64,000 bases of DNA, taken from JACKOB01 sp024234575 (lineage in GTDB: Bacteria > Pseudomonadota > Gammaproteobacteria > Pseudomonadales > Oleiphilaceae). The notes beneath the pieces were generated by a model that saw nothing but the letters and a program-made list of their open reading frames with translations, ran no database searches and was not told where the DNA came from. This document shows positions 45,157 to 53,121 of this stretch, in pieces. Made by a program: the position numbers and the translations under genes. Location: the NCBI GenBank assembly GCA_051208035.1, contig JBPJFZ010000011.1:62001-126000 (forward strand). Direction: 5' to 3'. Within the stretch, counting starts at the first letter, position 1. Each line of letters starts with the position of its first letter.

Positions 45157-46051
45157 ACAGATAATCGTGTTCAACGGGAAGACTGGCGCTAATGGTAAGC
45201 CAGTTAAGCTTGTCGCGACACTTCATATGCCAGTTTCGAACCCGGCAAAGAAAGGAGTGCTGTTAGCAGTTGGCGGCCCACAAAACCGCACGGGTAGCCA
45301 CCGGCAATTTTTATTACTGGCAAGATTTCTTGCGGACAACGGTATTCCTGTGTTTCGTTTTGACTATTCTGGCATGGGCGACAGCGAAGGCGACAAGTCG
45401 GAGTTTTTGGATGCCTGTGAAGACCTTGATAATGCTATCCAGTGTTTTTTTGAGCAGGCTGACATTACCGAGTTTGTTTTCTGGGGGCTATGTGATGCGG
45501 TTTCGCTTGGTTTGATGTATCTATCTGTAAAACCTGATAACCGGCTCGTCGATTTTATCGCATTAAACCCATGGGTGAGGCAATCTCACACTGAAGCCCA
45601 AGCCTACTTAAAAAATTATTACTGGCAACGACTAAAAGATAAAAGCTTTTGGCTAAAAGTGCTTTCGTTCAAATTTAACTATGGTGCAGCCATTAAAGGT
45701 TTTGTGAGCGCAATAAGCAGAGCATTAGCCAAGGCTAAACCAGACGCTTTAGCCGGTCAATCCCACTCAAATAATAAAGCTACGTCTTGGCCTGAGTTTA
45801 GCGAAAATAATTATGTTAATGCGATGAGGCTGGGGCTAACTAAGCTGCCGAAACGTTTTCATATTATTTTAAGCGGAAATGATCTAACTGCTGATGAGTT
45901 TGAAATACTGGTTAAAAATGACGAGTCCTGGGGGCAGGCTATTGCAGTAGCAAAGGGGCGGGAATTAACCGTTGAGCATGCGACGCATACGTTTTCATCG
46001 AAGCAGTGGCGACGTCAGGTTGAAGAGTTTTCATTAACAGTATGCCGCTAA
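45146..46051 (+). CDS. Exosortase A system-associated alpha/beta hydrolase (type 1)
   Basis: 301 residues. VGGPQNRTGSHRQFLLLAR and FRFDYSGMGDSEGD are the family signature of exosortase A-associated hydrolase 1. The nucleophile elbow reads WGLCDAVSLGL, with Cys116 in place of Ser; to my knowledge a Cys here is common in this family, which fits a thioesterase or acyltransferase. A C-terminal His (HATHTFSSKQW) is present as the expected catalytic His. It is the last gene of the ACP operon and converges with the nucleotidyltransferase gene (32-bp gap). Confidence 0.9.
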   Translation: MSNEQIIVFNGKTGANGKPVKLVATLHMPVSNPAKKGVLLAVGGPQNRTGSHRQFLLLARFLADNGIPVFRFDYSGMGDSEGDKSEFLDACEDLDNAIQCFFEQADITEFVFWGLCDAVSLGLMYLSVKPDNRLVDFIALNPWVRQSHTEAQAYLKNYYWQRLKDKSFWLKVLSFKFNYGAAIKGFVSAISRALAKAKPDALAGQSHSNNKATSWPEFSENNYVNAMRLGLTKLPKRFHIILSGNDLTADEFEILVKNDESWGQAIAVAKGRELTVEHATHTFSSKQWRRQVEEFSLTVCR

Positions 46052-46083
46052 CTTTTTGTTTGTTCACAAGGTGAGGTAAGGCC

Positions 46084-47187
46084 TTAAACTTCAATTTTGT
46101 TATCTTTGGCTTTTTTCTCAGTAAATCCCTTCATAGACTTTTTAATAAGATGCGGGATCAGAATCTTTAAGGGCATTTTGATCAGATGAGACCGCCAATA
46201 AAGAAAGAATCTCGCGATACTGAATCCAATATTTTTGGTGCTGGGGTGGTGGGGAACAAAAATGCGGGTAAACAGGAAGTCATAGATCAACACCTGCACT
46301 TTGTTGGCCATTAACGATTGGGTTTTCTGCAGTATGTCCTGGGGTATACGTGTCCCAAATAATAAGTGCGAATAACGAACAGCAAAAAACAATGGTTGCG
46401 TTAGTTTTAAATCTATTGCCCTGTCTAACAGCTCATCCCAAAAAGAAACCTGCTCTTCATTGTTGCCATAGTAGTTAAACAACTGATGAAGGTCGTACAA
46501 ATCCCGGACGCCTTTTTCAAACTCTCCCTCGTGAAACAAGTGGCAAGCGGAGTGTAAAACTATATCTACCGGGCTGAGCACGCAAAAAGGGTGATGACTT
46601 AACCTTATCGACCGGTTGATTAACTTTCTGGCGTCAGGTGCCTTACCAGCAATCACTGGCAATATGTTGTGATGAACATCAAGCACCGAACCACGATTTA
46701 TGTGCTTCAGAGGCGGGATTTCATGCATCCATTCACGGTAGTACATGTCATCATAGTTATCTGTTTTGGTTTTAATCCAGCCGTAAAACAACAATTCTTT
46801 TTCAACTTCACGGAGATTACTTTTGCTGACTAAAAGGTCAATATCGGCAACTCTGCGCGACTTTGCAAAGGGTAAATCCAACAACAGGTAAGCTGCACCC
46901 TTTAGAAGAATGATGTTTTGCTCAACGCGACCTATGGCTTTATACACCTTTTCCAGTTCAAAGCGGATAAAGGCATTTTGCCGTTGTACTAACAGAGTTT
47001 GGGAATAGAAATGATTTACCGCTTTTGGTGGGGCCTTATCTGTAAGCCCGAATTGCTGTAACAAATCCCAGACTGCTGCCGTAAGTTGCGCAGACTTGGA
47101 CTGGCGGTAAAGTAACTCCCACTCTTTTATTGAAAAGTTTTGAGCAATAGCCGGGTAGCGAAGAAACTGCGTTAACAGAACATCCAT
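46084..47187 (-). CDS. Nucleotidyltransferase family protein (NTP_transf_5)
   Basis: About 367 residues from ATG 47187, chosen because GAAGG lies 8 nt upstream and the previous gene stops at 47189; a longer frame to 47244 would overlap that gene. Motifs: ILLKGAAYLLLDLP and KSRRVADIDLLVSK (the D-x-D nucleotidyl site in a weak GS context), then VLDVHHNILPV and DIVLHSACHLFHEGEF. Members are found with HprK-related kinase and PqqD-like genes in EPS loci. It may transfer a nucleotidyl group to a peptide or sugar. Confidence 0.87.
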   Translation of the reverse strand: MDVLLTQFLRYPAIAQNFSIKEWELLYRQSKSAQLTAAVWDLLQQFGLTDKAPPKAVNHFYSQTLLVQRQNAFIRFELEKVYKAIGRVEQNIILLKGAAYLLLDLPFAKSRRVADIDLLVSKSNLREVEKELLFYGWIKTKTDNYDDMYYREWMHEIPPLKHINRGSVLDVHHNILPVIAGKAPDARKLINRSIRLSHHPFCVLSPVDIVLHSACHLFHEGEFEKGVRDLYDLHQLFNYYGNNEEQVSFWDELLDRAIDLKLTQPLFFAVRYSHLLFGTRIPQDILQKTQSLMANKVQVLIYDFLFTRIFVPHHPSTKNIGFSIARFFLYWRSHLIKMPLKILIPHLIKKSMKGFTEKKAKDNKIEV

Positions 47188-47188
47188 G

Positions 47189-48100
47189 CTATTTACCTTC
47201 TGCACTGGCTGACAAGGTATTAAAAAAATCCATCGCTTCGTCAAGATTTGAATAGGTCAAATCGTAGAAATCACATATTTCCGTCAGCCTTTCGGCAAGT
47301 TTAAAACCTAAGCTGCCAAGTTCGGCATAATTAAAACTATTGCTGATTATGTTCATCATGCCGTGTGCTTTAGTTAATTTCGAGGTGGCAATTTTAGCGG
47401 CAGGCTGATAACGCGGAAATATAACCCATTTAGGAATAGCCGTTTCATCCTGTCGGCTAAACCATTTATCCAGCGGACGCAGGTGTGCAACCGACCCTTT
47501 GGAAGTATTGTGGACGATACTACCAACCACTGCATCAGAATGTCTTTGCGTCACAATGTCGATGGACGCATTTTTTAAGCTGATTGGTCGTACAAAGGGA
47601 GTAAGGGTTAGGGTGTTGTGGTTTATCAGCGCAAACTCATCAGACAACAATCGCCAGCCACTAAATGCCATTTCTGCACATAATGTGCTCTTTCCTGAGC
47701 CTGGCGGGGCTGGCATTATTACTGCCAAACCGTTTTTTTCTAACACTGCGGCATGCAGCATGAAATACTGATGGGCATGGGTCGCCACACACCAATTTAA
47801 TCCCCATTCAAACAGTGGAAAAGACTCGTGCCGGGGCAGTGGTTTGAAAGGAGATATTCCATCCAGAACAAACTGAATTTGAGGGCGATAAAAACGCCTT
47901 AAAACTGATGGGCACTGAATCGTGATGTGGAAGTCGATAAACTCGCTTTCACCAATTGATTGGGATGCCGGGTAGAGTTTGGTAAAAGCCTCTACAACGT
48001 TAGATTCGTTAGTTTTCAGAGAGAGATTGAACGGACCATTTTTAAAAACATAGCCACTTTGCATTTGCTTGCGAATGCTATCCGAATCGTTAGAGGTCAT
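47189..48100 (-). CDS. HprK-related kinase A (HPr-rel-A system)
   Basis: 303 residues. Its P-loop is unmistakable: MPAPPGSGKSTLCAEM, Lys137. LHAAVLEKNGLAVIMPAP and WRLLSDEFALINHNTLTLTP resemble the core of HPr serine kinase/phosphorylase, but the HPr partner is absent from this window. The family HprK-related A is defined by its link to a PqqD-like protein and XrtA loci. It overlaps the PqqD-like gene by 4 bp (ATGA), so the two are translationally coupled. It presumably phosphorylates a peptide or small molecule; target unknown. Confidence 0.92.
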   Translation of the reverse strand: MTSNDSDSIRKQMQSGYVFKNGPFNLSLKTNESNVVEAFTKLYPASQSIGESEFIDFHITIQCPSVLRRFYRPQIQFVLDGISPFKPLPRHESFPLFEWGLNWCVATHAHQYFMLHAAVLEKNGLAVIMPAPPGSGKSTLCAEMAFSGWRLLSDEFALINHNTLTLTPFVRPISLKNASIDIVTQRHSDAVVGSIVHNTSKGSVAHLRPLDKWFSRQDETAIPKWVIFPRYQPAAKIATSKLTKAHGMMNIISNSFNYAELGSLGFKLAERLTEICDFYDLTYSNLDEAMDFFNTLSASAEGK

Positions 48101-48372
48101 TGGATAATAAGTTCTTTTCGCAGCAGTTCATTCACTATCGAGTTAAGATATTCTTGCTGTTCCGTGGCGGAGAGGTGATCGATAAGAGCGGAAATTTCTA
48201 AATTACCCAAAAGCTCGTTAACGGTATGTGGTGCATTCGCCAGCTGTAAAAAAACAGCTTTCAGCACACCGTCCAGCATCATGGTCTCACCAAGAAAAGG
48301 GTGATAAACGACTAATTCATCACCCCAATCTTTTATACTATCAACAACGTAGTCAGAAATTCTTAATTGAAT
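48097..48372 (-). CDS. HPr-rel-A system PqqD-like peptide chaperone, atypical start
   Basis: About 91 residues if translation starts at ATT 48372. Known PqqD-like proteins of this system are about 90 residues. The conventional ATG at 48282 would remove the conserved N-terminal third, including DSIKDWGDELVVYHPFLGET, which clearly belongs to the family. The frame is open from just after the preceding stop, but contains no ATG, GTG or TTG upstream of 48282. AGGTGG lies 6 nt before the ATT, while an ATG one base later is out of frame and hits a stop after 4 codons. So either ATT initiates or one base has been lost. Role: binding a peptide substrate for modification. Confidence 0.78.
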   Translation of the reverse strand: MQLRISDYVVDSIKDWGDELVVYHPFLGETMMLDGVLKAVFLQLANAPHTVNELLGNLEISALIDHLSATEQQEYLNSIVNELLRKELIIQ

Positions 48373-48396
48373 GACATGCCACCTAACGCGGTTGTA

Positions 48397-49170
48397 TTAG
48401 CACTGAACGTTCAAGTTCAAATAATTAATGGCCCAAGTATATGCGGCTGATGCACTAGAGATACCCGCACCTGAAGCCAAGTTCATTAACCCTGGCTCTG
48501 CGTGGCTTGTAAAGAAGCTTCGTAACAGGTTATCAAGTGCTTGCGGTTCACCAGAGACTGGGGACAGGTACTTATCCAGCATGTAGCTAACAGTCCACTC
48601 ACTTGCGCTATACGGAAAGTTAATCGATGGATGCGCTGCTGACAACAGACCTGCTGTCATGTGTCGATCAACTTGATTGCCTGTATTGCATATAGAGCTA
48701 CCGGAAGAAGTGATTTGCCCTGATGCGTCAGTGGGGTGCAAATTAATACGGCCGTCTGTATTGGCGCTTGCAGCGACACTCCAGTTATAAAGCACGTTTA
48801 TTGCGTTGCCTTCGCCCATGTTATATTTACCGAATTGCAGATTAAGTGCATCGATATTATCTTGAGTTAGCCCATCCCACTGACCCCAAGGCGCGCAGTG
48901 AACTGATTTCAAAAGGTCGTATATTTCTTTCCATTTGCACCAGTAGCCTGGAGATTTACCCTCTGCTTGAGAAGTACAGTCTGTATCTTGCGGGTTGGAC
49001 AAATTTCCCGAGAGGTGGCCAGATATTGTGCAGCCGGCAGCCCAGACAGGGCGGCTGGAAACAGATATTACAATGGGCGTTGCCGCGAGACCACGCACAA
49101 GATTACGTCTACTCAGTCCATTGGGTAGTTTTTGTTCATTCATTGTTTTTGACTCTTTTCGATCGTCCAT
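48397..49170 (-). CDS. Secreted protein with twin-arginine-like signal, HPr-rel-A locus
   Basis: 257 residues from ATG 49170, or 248 from ATG 49143 (neither has a strong ribosome-binding site). The signal region GLSRRNLVRGLAATPIVISV has the twin Arg of a Tat signal, followed by a probable cleavage near PVWAAGC. The mature part is Cys- and Trp-rich (SPGYWCKWKEIYDLLKSVHC, CAPWGQWDGLTQDN) and ends in Cys. No known enzyme family recognised. It is first in a leftward operon with the PqqD-like, kinase and nucleotidyltransferase genes (about 24 bp to the next), so it may be their substrate or partner. Confidence 0.78.
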   Translation of the reverse strand: MDDRKESKTMNEQKLPNGLSRRNLVRGLAATPIVISVSSRPVWAAGCTISGHLSGNLSNPQDTDCTSQAEGKSPGYWCKWKEIYDLLKSVHCAPWGQWDGLTQDNIDALNLQFGKYNMGEGNAINVLYNWSVAASANTDGRINLHPTDASGQITSSGSSICNTGNQVDRHMTAGLLSAAHPSINFPYSASEWTVSYMLDKYLSPVSGEPQALDNLLRSFFTSHAEPGLMNLASGAGISSASAAYTWAINYLNLNVQC

Positions 49171-49944
49171 ATTTACAACCCGGCTCGTTGAAAGAGTGTG
49201 TCAGTAATTTTTACAAAACACTCTAATAAAATCTAGTTTGAGAGATATAAAGCAGATTATATGCCATTTGCGAACATTATAGTGTAAACAATATTAAAAT
49301 ATTGTGAAGGAGCTCTGTTCTTCAATATCATCAACACATAGGTAAATTTTGAATTGCTGTTCAGCATTTTAAATAAATTAGATACAAGCGCATACTATCT
49401 TGCATGACCTATTTTTTCGTAATCGCGAGCTTTATCGTTGATGGATAACGTTAAAGGCGTCAACAATGTTTACAGTTTGAATAATTTCTTAAATTCGATG
49501 AATATTTGCTCATATTTGAGATTAAATAAACAGATTTCCTATTCACATGTAATTAAACTTTAGTTAGACTGGCTTCGCTGTAGTTAATAATAAACAACTG
49601 CTTAGATAACAAAATATAAAAAAGCAGTGACAAAAAAAGTATTTTAGCTTTATTTAAAATTGTGCGAGGCATAACTCTTTTGTTTGAACACGATTGGTGC
49701 GTCCGGTCGTCTACTATTCAGAAGAATATTTGCAAATAGGGGAAGCTATTTTGCTCGTTATATTAAAAAATCGCGCATTTATCAAAAGCTGTACTGCATC
49801 AATCTCATTAAAACCCGGGCTGTTATCGTTTAGTCTGTCGACCCTCGATATAAACAGCGCTAAAACGAAATCTTTGCCTGCACTTACAAGTAAAGCGTTT
49901 GTCATGCTCAGCATTAACAGCATAACAAAAGCAGGGTTCAGCAA
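49171..49944. other. 774-bp AT-rich intergenic region
   Basis: This long divergent gap lies between the secreted protein gene and the acyltransferase gene. It holds an inverted repeat (separate entry) and stretches of very high A+T. Overlapping frames on both strands at about 49694-50001 (84 codons on +, 95 on -) are open, but neither shows a ribosome-binding site or family features. I regard them as doubtful. The promoters of both flanking genes must lie here. Confidence 0.5.
49288..49305. promoter_or_regulatory. Perfect inverted repeat, possible operator
   Basis: ACAATATT-AA-AATATTGT: two perfect 8-base arms around two bases, 118 bp before the start of the secreted-protein gene. The spacing and symmetry fit a dimeric DNA-binding regulator. 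The region is AT rich, so chance is possible. There is no T tract that would make it a terminator. Confidence 0.35.
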
Positions 49945-50697
49945 ATGAACGCCATGCCGAAAGTGTGCCTTTCTCCTCGCGCAGTAGTTAAAAAGAAACA
50001 ATCAAGGATTGATTTCATTGAAGCCTTCGATAGTCGTTACACAATTGTTCAGGCACGCACTGAACAGTTAAAGAACGAATGCTACTCGCTCCGCTATAAA
50101 ATCTATTGCGAAGAACGCTCTTTCGAATCATCAGAAAATTTCCCTGAAAAGAAAGAAATAGATGCCTTTGATTCACATTCTGATCACTTTTTGATTCAGG
50201 ATAAGCATTCAGGGGAATATACCGGCACGGTTAGGTTGATAAATTCAACCGACGGGGTCGATAAGGCTATTTTGCCAATAGAGCAATATTGTGCGCACGC
50301 CTTTTCTGGCGATGTAGCACCAGATAATTTCAGTGCCGGGAGTTATGCCGAAATATCGCGACTTGCCGTAACACGCCCAACAGCAATATTGGACAAAAGC
50401 AAAATCACATCATTGGTAAGGGCTGAATTCGGCTACTCCCTATGCACTTTAGCGCTTAGCTATTGTTGTCTCGCTAGATTCACCTTGCCTGATGAGCTCA
50501 ATCACTGCTTTACGATGATGGAGCCGCGCTTGGCGACACTCCTTACCAGGCTAGGAATAAAATTTCAGTCAGTTGGTAATATCATTGACTATCACGGTGA
50601 GAGAGCGCCTTTTTATTGGCACAACAGCGATCAATACTTAGCTCTGTCGCCTGAAAAAATGGATTTTCTGCAATTCGTAAAGTCTTCTGTAATTTAA
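49945..50697 (+). CDS. PEP-CTERM/exosortase system-associated acyltransferase
   Basis: 250 residues. Member of the GNAT-fold acyltransferase group that is distantly related to autoinducer synthases (LuxI). Core blocks: ARTEQLKNECYSLRYKIYCE, SGEYTGTVRLI, LPIEQYCAH, YAEISRLAVTRP and MMEPRLATLLTRLGIKFQSV. These correspond to the conserved Tyr-Cys-Glu, Glu-Ile-Ser-Arg-Leu-Ala and MEPRL signatures of the family. It converges tail to tail with a paralogue, overlapping by 4 bp. It probably joins an acyl-ACP chain to an amino compound; the product is unknown. Confidence 0.9.
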   Translation: MNAMPKVCLSPRAVVKKKQSRIDFIEAFDSRYTIVQARTEQLKNECYSLRYKIYCEERSFESSENFPEKKEIDAFDSHSDHFLIQDKHSGEYTGTVRLINSTDGVDKAILPIEQYCAHAFSGDVAPDNFSAGSYAEISRLAVTRPTAILDKSKITSLVRAEFGYSLCTLALSYCCLARFTLPDELNHCFTMMEPRLATLLTRLGIKFQSVGNIIDYHGERAPFYWHNSDQYLALSPEKMDFLQFVKSSVI

Positions 50698-51536
50698 GAT
50701 TTGTTGACGTTTCGTTTTGCTTTAAAGGGGGCCAGTTGCGGTCGAATAGACTTTTCGATCGCCTGGTTTAACGCTTTAAACCCTGGAGAAAGATTCTGTA
50801 AAAATATCTTGCCGTCAATATAGTAAGGTGCACGCAGCCCATGATATTCAACCGGTTCGCCTAACTGCTTGAATTTTATGCCGATAAGAGCCATGCTTCT
50901 TGCCAGTCGAGGCTCCATCATAACGAAACAGTGGTCACAACCATTGTCGATGGCTATCGCGGCGGCGGTGAGATATAGACCAACAGATATAAATGGGAAG
51001 CAGCGCAACTCTTCAGTCGAAAAGGTTTCCTGATCAATTGCACCAGTTGCGGCACCTTCAAACTTATCCGCCTTTCTTCGTCTAAAGTACGACAGCACTG
51101 CTAGCCTTGATATTTCGCTTATTTCCGTGCGCTTAAAGTCGGATGGCTTAATATCGCTTTTGGCGTAGGAGTGGGAGCAGTATTTTTCGATAGGAAGTAG
51201 CTGGTCGTCACATGTAGGCGCAACAATGCGGACACATCCTGTGTAACGGTCTGTAGGGCGATGCTTTATCAGACCAAAAATAGAATACTCATCATACTCG
51301 TCAGTCTCCATGCCGCTTGGCTTAGGAGCCTCAAATTTCAATTCGTCGCAATAAACGCTGTGTCGAATTTTATATACCGACTCCACATCGTCTTGGTTGC
51401 TGGCAATGATAGGCTCTAGAAATCGATCAAAATGCGTTGTAATGGTTTCAACTTCTTTATTGACTCTATTTGAAACAAAACCCCCTATTAATTTCCCAAC
51501 GTATTTATTTTGAGAGAGGGATTTTAAAATACTCAT
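50694..51536 (-). CDS. PEP-CTERM/exosortase system-associated acyltransferase (second copy)
   Basis: About 280 residues from ATG 51536; a TTG at 51554 is in frame, but the duplicated fragment at 52716-52943 begins at the equivalent Met, supporting the ATG. Family blocks: VYKIRHSVYCDELKFEAPKP, DRYTGCVRIVAP, LPIEKYCSHSY, EISEISRLAVLSYFRRR and FVMMEPRLARSMALIGIKFK. Its N-terminal ~75 residues carry an extension (LSQNKYVGKLIGGFVSN) not seen in the convergent paralogue. It is divergent from ThiF 51705 with 168 bp between the starts. It likely acts with the E1-like enzyme. Confidence 0.9.
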   Translation of the reverse strand: MSILKSLSQNKYVGKLIGGFVSNRVNKEVETITTHFDRFLEPIIASNQDDVESVYKIRHSVYCDELKFEAPKPSGMETDEYDEYSIFGLIKHRPTDRYTGCVRIVAPTCDDQLLPIEKYCSHSYAKSDIKPSDFKRTEISEISRLAVLSYFRRRKADKFEGAATGAIDQETFSTEELRCFPFISVGLYLTAAAIAIDNGCDHCFVMMEPRLARSMALIGIKFKQLGEPVEYHGLRAPYYIDGKIFLQNLSPGFKALNQAIEKSIRPQLAPFKAKRNVNKS

Positions 51537-51651
51537 GTCAATTATGTACTCCAAGCTTGATAGCTACAGGGGGTGATTCTGTGGAAAAGGTGTCATGCTA
51601 AGAGCCAAGCACATTTAAATTATAGTTGCGATTCAATAAATTTAAATGCCA

Positions 51652-51657
51652 TATAAT
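51652..51657 (+). promoter_or_regulatory. -10 hexamer candidate upstream of the first ThiF-like gene
   Basis: Perfect TATAAT 47 bp before the ATG of the ThiF-like gene, in the 168-bp divergent gap. A TTGCGA at 51626-51631 is the nearest -35-like hexamer but at 20 bp spacing, longer than ideal. A strong purine-rich ribosome-binding stretch (GGGGGAG) directly precedes the ATG at 51705. Confidence 0.4.
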
Positions 51658-51704
51658 GGCTATACTGAAAATATGTTTTCATTAAGGGGGGTAAAGGGGG
51701 AGAA

Positions 51705-52565
51705 ATGGCGGATTATCAATATGATAAGGCGGTCTCAAGAAATATTGGCTGGGTGACTCATGACGAGCAGCAAAAACTAAAGCAGGCTAAAGTCGCCATT
51801 GGCGGTCTTGGTGGTGTGGGTGGGGATCATGCGATTGTTCTGGCTCGATTAGGTGTTGGTAATTTTAATATTTCAGATATGGATGATTACGATGTTGCTA
51901 ATTTCAATCGCCAGGCGGGGGCGTTTGTATCAACATTAGGTAAGCCGAAATCGGAAGTTATGCTGAATACCTTAAGGGATATTAATCCAGAAGCAAATGT
52001 AAAGAATTTCGACAAGGGGATTGATGAAGGAAATCTTGACGAATTTCTCAATGGTGTAGATGTTTATGTTGATAGTCTGGATATATTTGCAATTGACATA
52101 AGAAGAAAAGTTTTTCAGCGTTGCTACGAAAAAGGTATTCCTGCCATCACGGCAGCCCCAATGGGGATGGGAACGGCCTTTTTGATCTTTATGCCAGGCG
52201 GAATGACTTTTGAGGAATATTTTTGTTTAGACGGTCTATCTAAAGAAGATCAGATCATTAAATTTGTTATAGGTGTTTCTCCGTCGGTTCAGCAGCGGCA
52301 CTATTTGGTAGACAGATCATCGGTAAACTTTTTAACGCAGAAGGCACCTTCTACTTGTATGGGGATATCATTGGCTGCGGGTGTGCTGTGCACAAATGTG
52401 TTAAAGCTGCTGCTCAATAGGGGAGAGATTGTCTGTGTGCCCAGAGGAGTACATTTTGATGCTTATCGAAATAGGCTGATAAAAACCTATAGACCTTGGG
52501 GGAATAGAAATCCGTTGCAGAAATATATGTTTTGGAGGGTAAAAAAATTGCTGGAAATGGCTTAG
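51705..52565 (+). CDS. ThiF/MoeB/E1-like adenylyltransferase
   Basis: 286 residues. Nucleotide-binding fold with GGLGGVGG (33-40), Asp60 and the NFNRQ block (66-70) carrying the E1 Arg and Asn, followed by KSEVMLNTLRDINPEA. E1-like enzymes adenylate a C-terminal carboxylate of a small protein or substrate. The usual catalytic Cys-rich and zinc Cys-x2-Cys motifs of MoeB are not visible, so it resembles the adenylation-only branch. VDVYVDSLDIFAIDIRRKVF and MGMGTAFLIFMPGGMTFEEY continue the fold. Divergent from an acyltransferase; paralogue at 53122. Confidence 0.88.
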   Translation: MADYQYDKAVSRNIGWVTHDEQQKLKQAKVAIGGLGGVGGDHAIVLARLGVGNFNISDMDDYDVANFNRQAGAFVSTLGKPKSEVMLNTLRDINPEANVKNFDKGIDEGNLDEFLNGVDVYVDSLDIFAIDIRRKVFQRCYEKGIPAITAAPMGMGTAFLIFMPGGMTFEEYFCLDGLSKEDQIIKFVIGVSPSVQQRHYLVDRSSVNFLTQKAPSTCMGISLAAGVLCTNVLKLLLNRGEIVCVPRGVHFDAYRNRLIKTYRPWGNRNPLQKYMFWRVKKLLEMA

Positions 52566-52715
52566 CTCATTAGCAGTTACAAGTGAAGTATACCGTTAGC
52601 AAGGAAGGGTCGAAGCTTATCCATTTCACAGTGGTTAGACTCACTGCCTAATACTTATAGAAAGTAGGCCATTTTCACAAGAGTGGTAGTGTCATGTATT
52701 TTTACAGGTTATATT

Positions 52716-52943
52716 CATGCCGCTTGGTTTGGGAGCCTCAAATTTCAATTCGTCGCAATAAACGCTGTGTCGAATTTTATATACCGATTCCACATCGTCT
52801 TGGCTGCTGGCAATGATAGGCTCTAGAAATCGATCAAAATGCGTTGTGATGGTTTCAACTTCTTTATTAACTCTATTTGAAACAAAACCCCCTATTAATT
52901 TCCCAACGTATTTATTTTGAGAGAGGGATTTAAGTAAACTCAT
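52716..52943 (-). pseudogene. Truncated copy of the second acyltransferase (N-terminal 76 codons)
   Basis: This 228-bp segment is almost identical at DNA level to 51309-51536 (first 76 codons of the acyltransferase). The visible changes include an Asn to Ser (SNQDD versus SSQDD) and small differences in the first codons. Homology stops after the codons for KPSGM; the frame then reads seven unrelated residues to a stop. The catalytic core is absent, so this is a non-functional fragment. Its position in front of the second ThiF-like gene matches that of the intact gene in front of the first one. Confidence 0.88.
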
Positions 52944-53063
52944 ATTTTTTATTCTCTTCTTAAAACCAAAAGGTGTTAGTTTGAGCTTCTGTTCTTCAAA
53001 TAGAGGCAAAAATGCCCTTAGCTGCTATAAGGTTAGTATAGTTGGTAATTTAAAAGTTTTACG

Positions 53064-53095
53064 TTGACTCACATACGAATGTGATCTTAATGCTG
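53064..53095 (+). promoter_or_regulatory. Promoter/operator candidate of the second ThiF-like gene
   Basis: TTGACT (53064-53069) is a good -35; a -10-like CTTAAT lies about 16 bp further. The spacer holds a perfect inverted repeat TCACAT-ACGA-ATGTGA (53069-53084), positioned so that a bound regulator would block RNA polymerase. GGGAG at 53111-53115 precedes the GTG start at 53122. No equivalent repeat stands before the first ThiF gene. Confidence 0.45.
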
Positions 53096-53121
53096 TTTTT
53101 CGAGAATTCTGGGAGTGAAAA

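Noticed and set aside
49694..50001. Overlapping open frames on both strands (84 codons on +, 95 on -) in the gap before the acyltransferase
   Set aside because: The - strand frame has a hydrophobic N-terminal part but no ribosome-binding site, and it overlaps the acyltransferase start. Only a search for homologues could rescue it.
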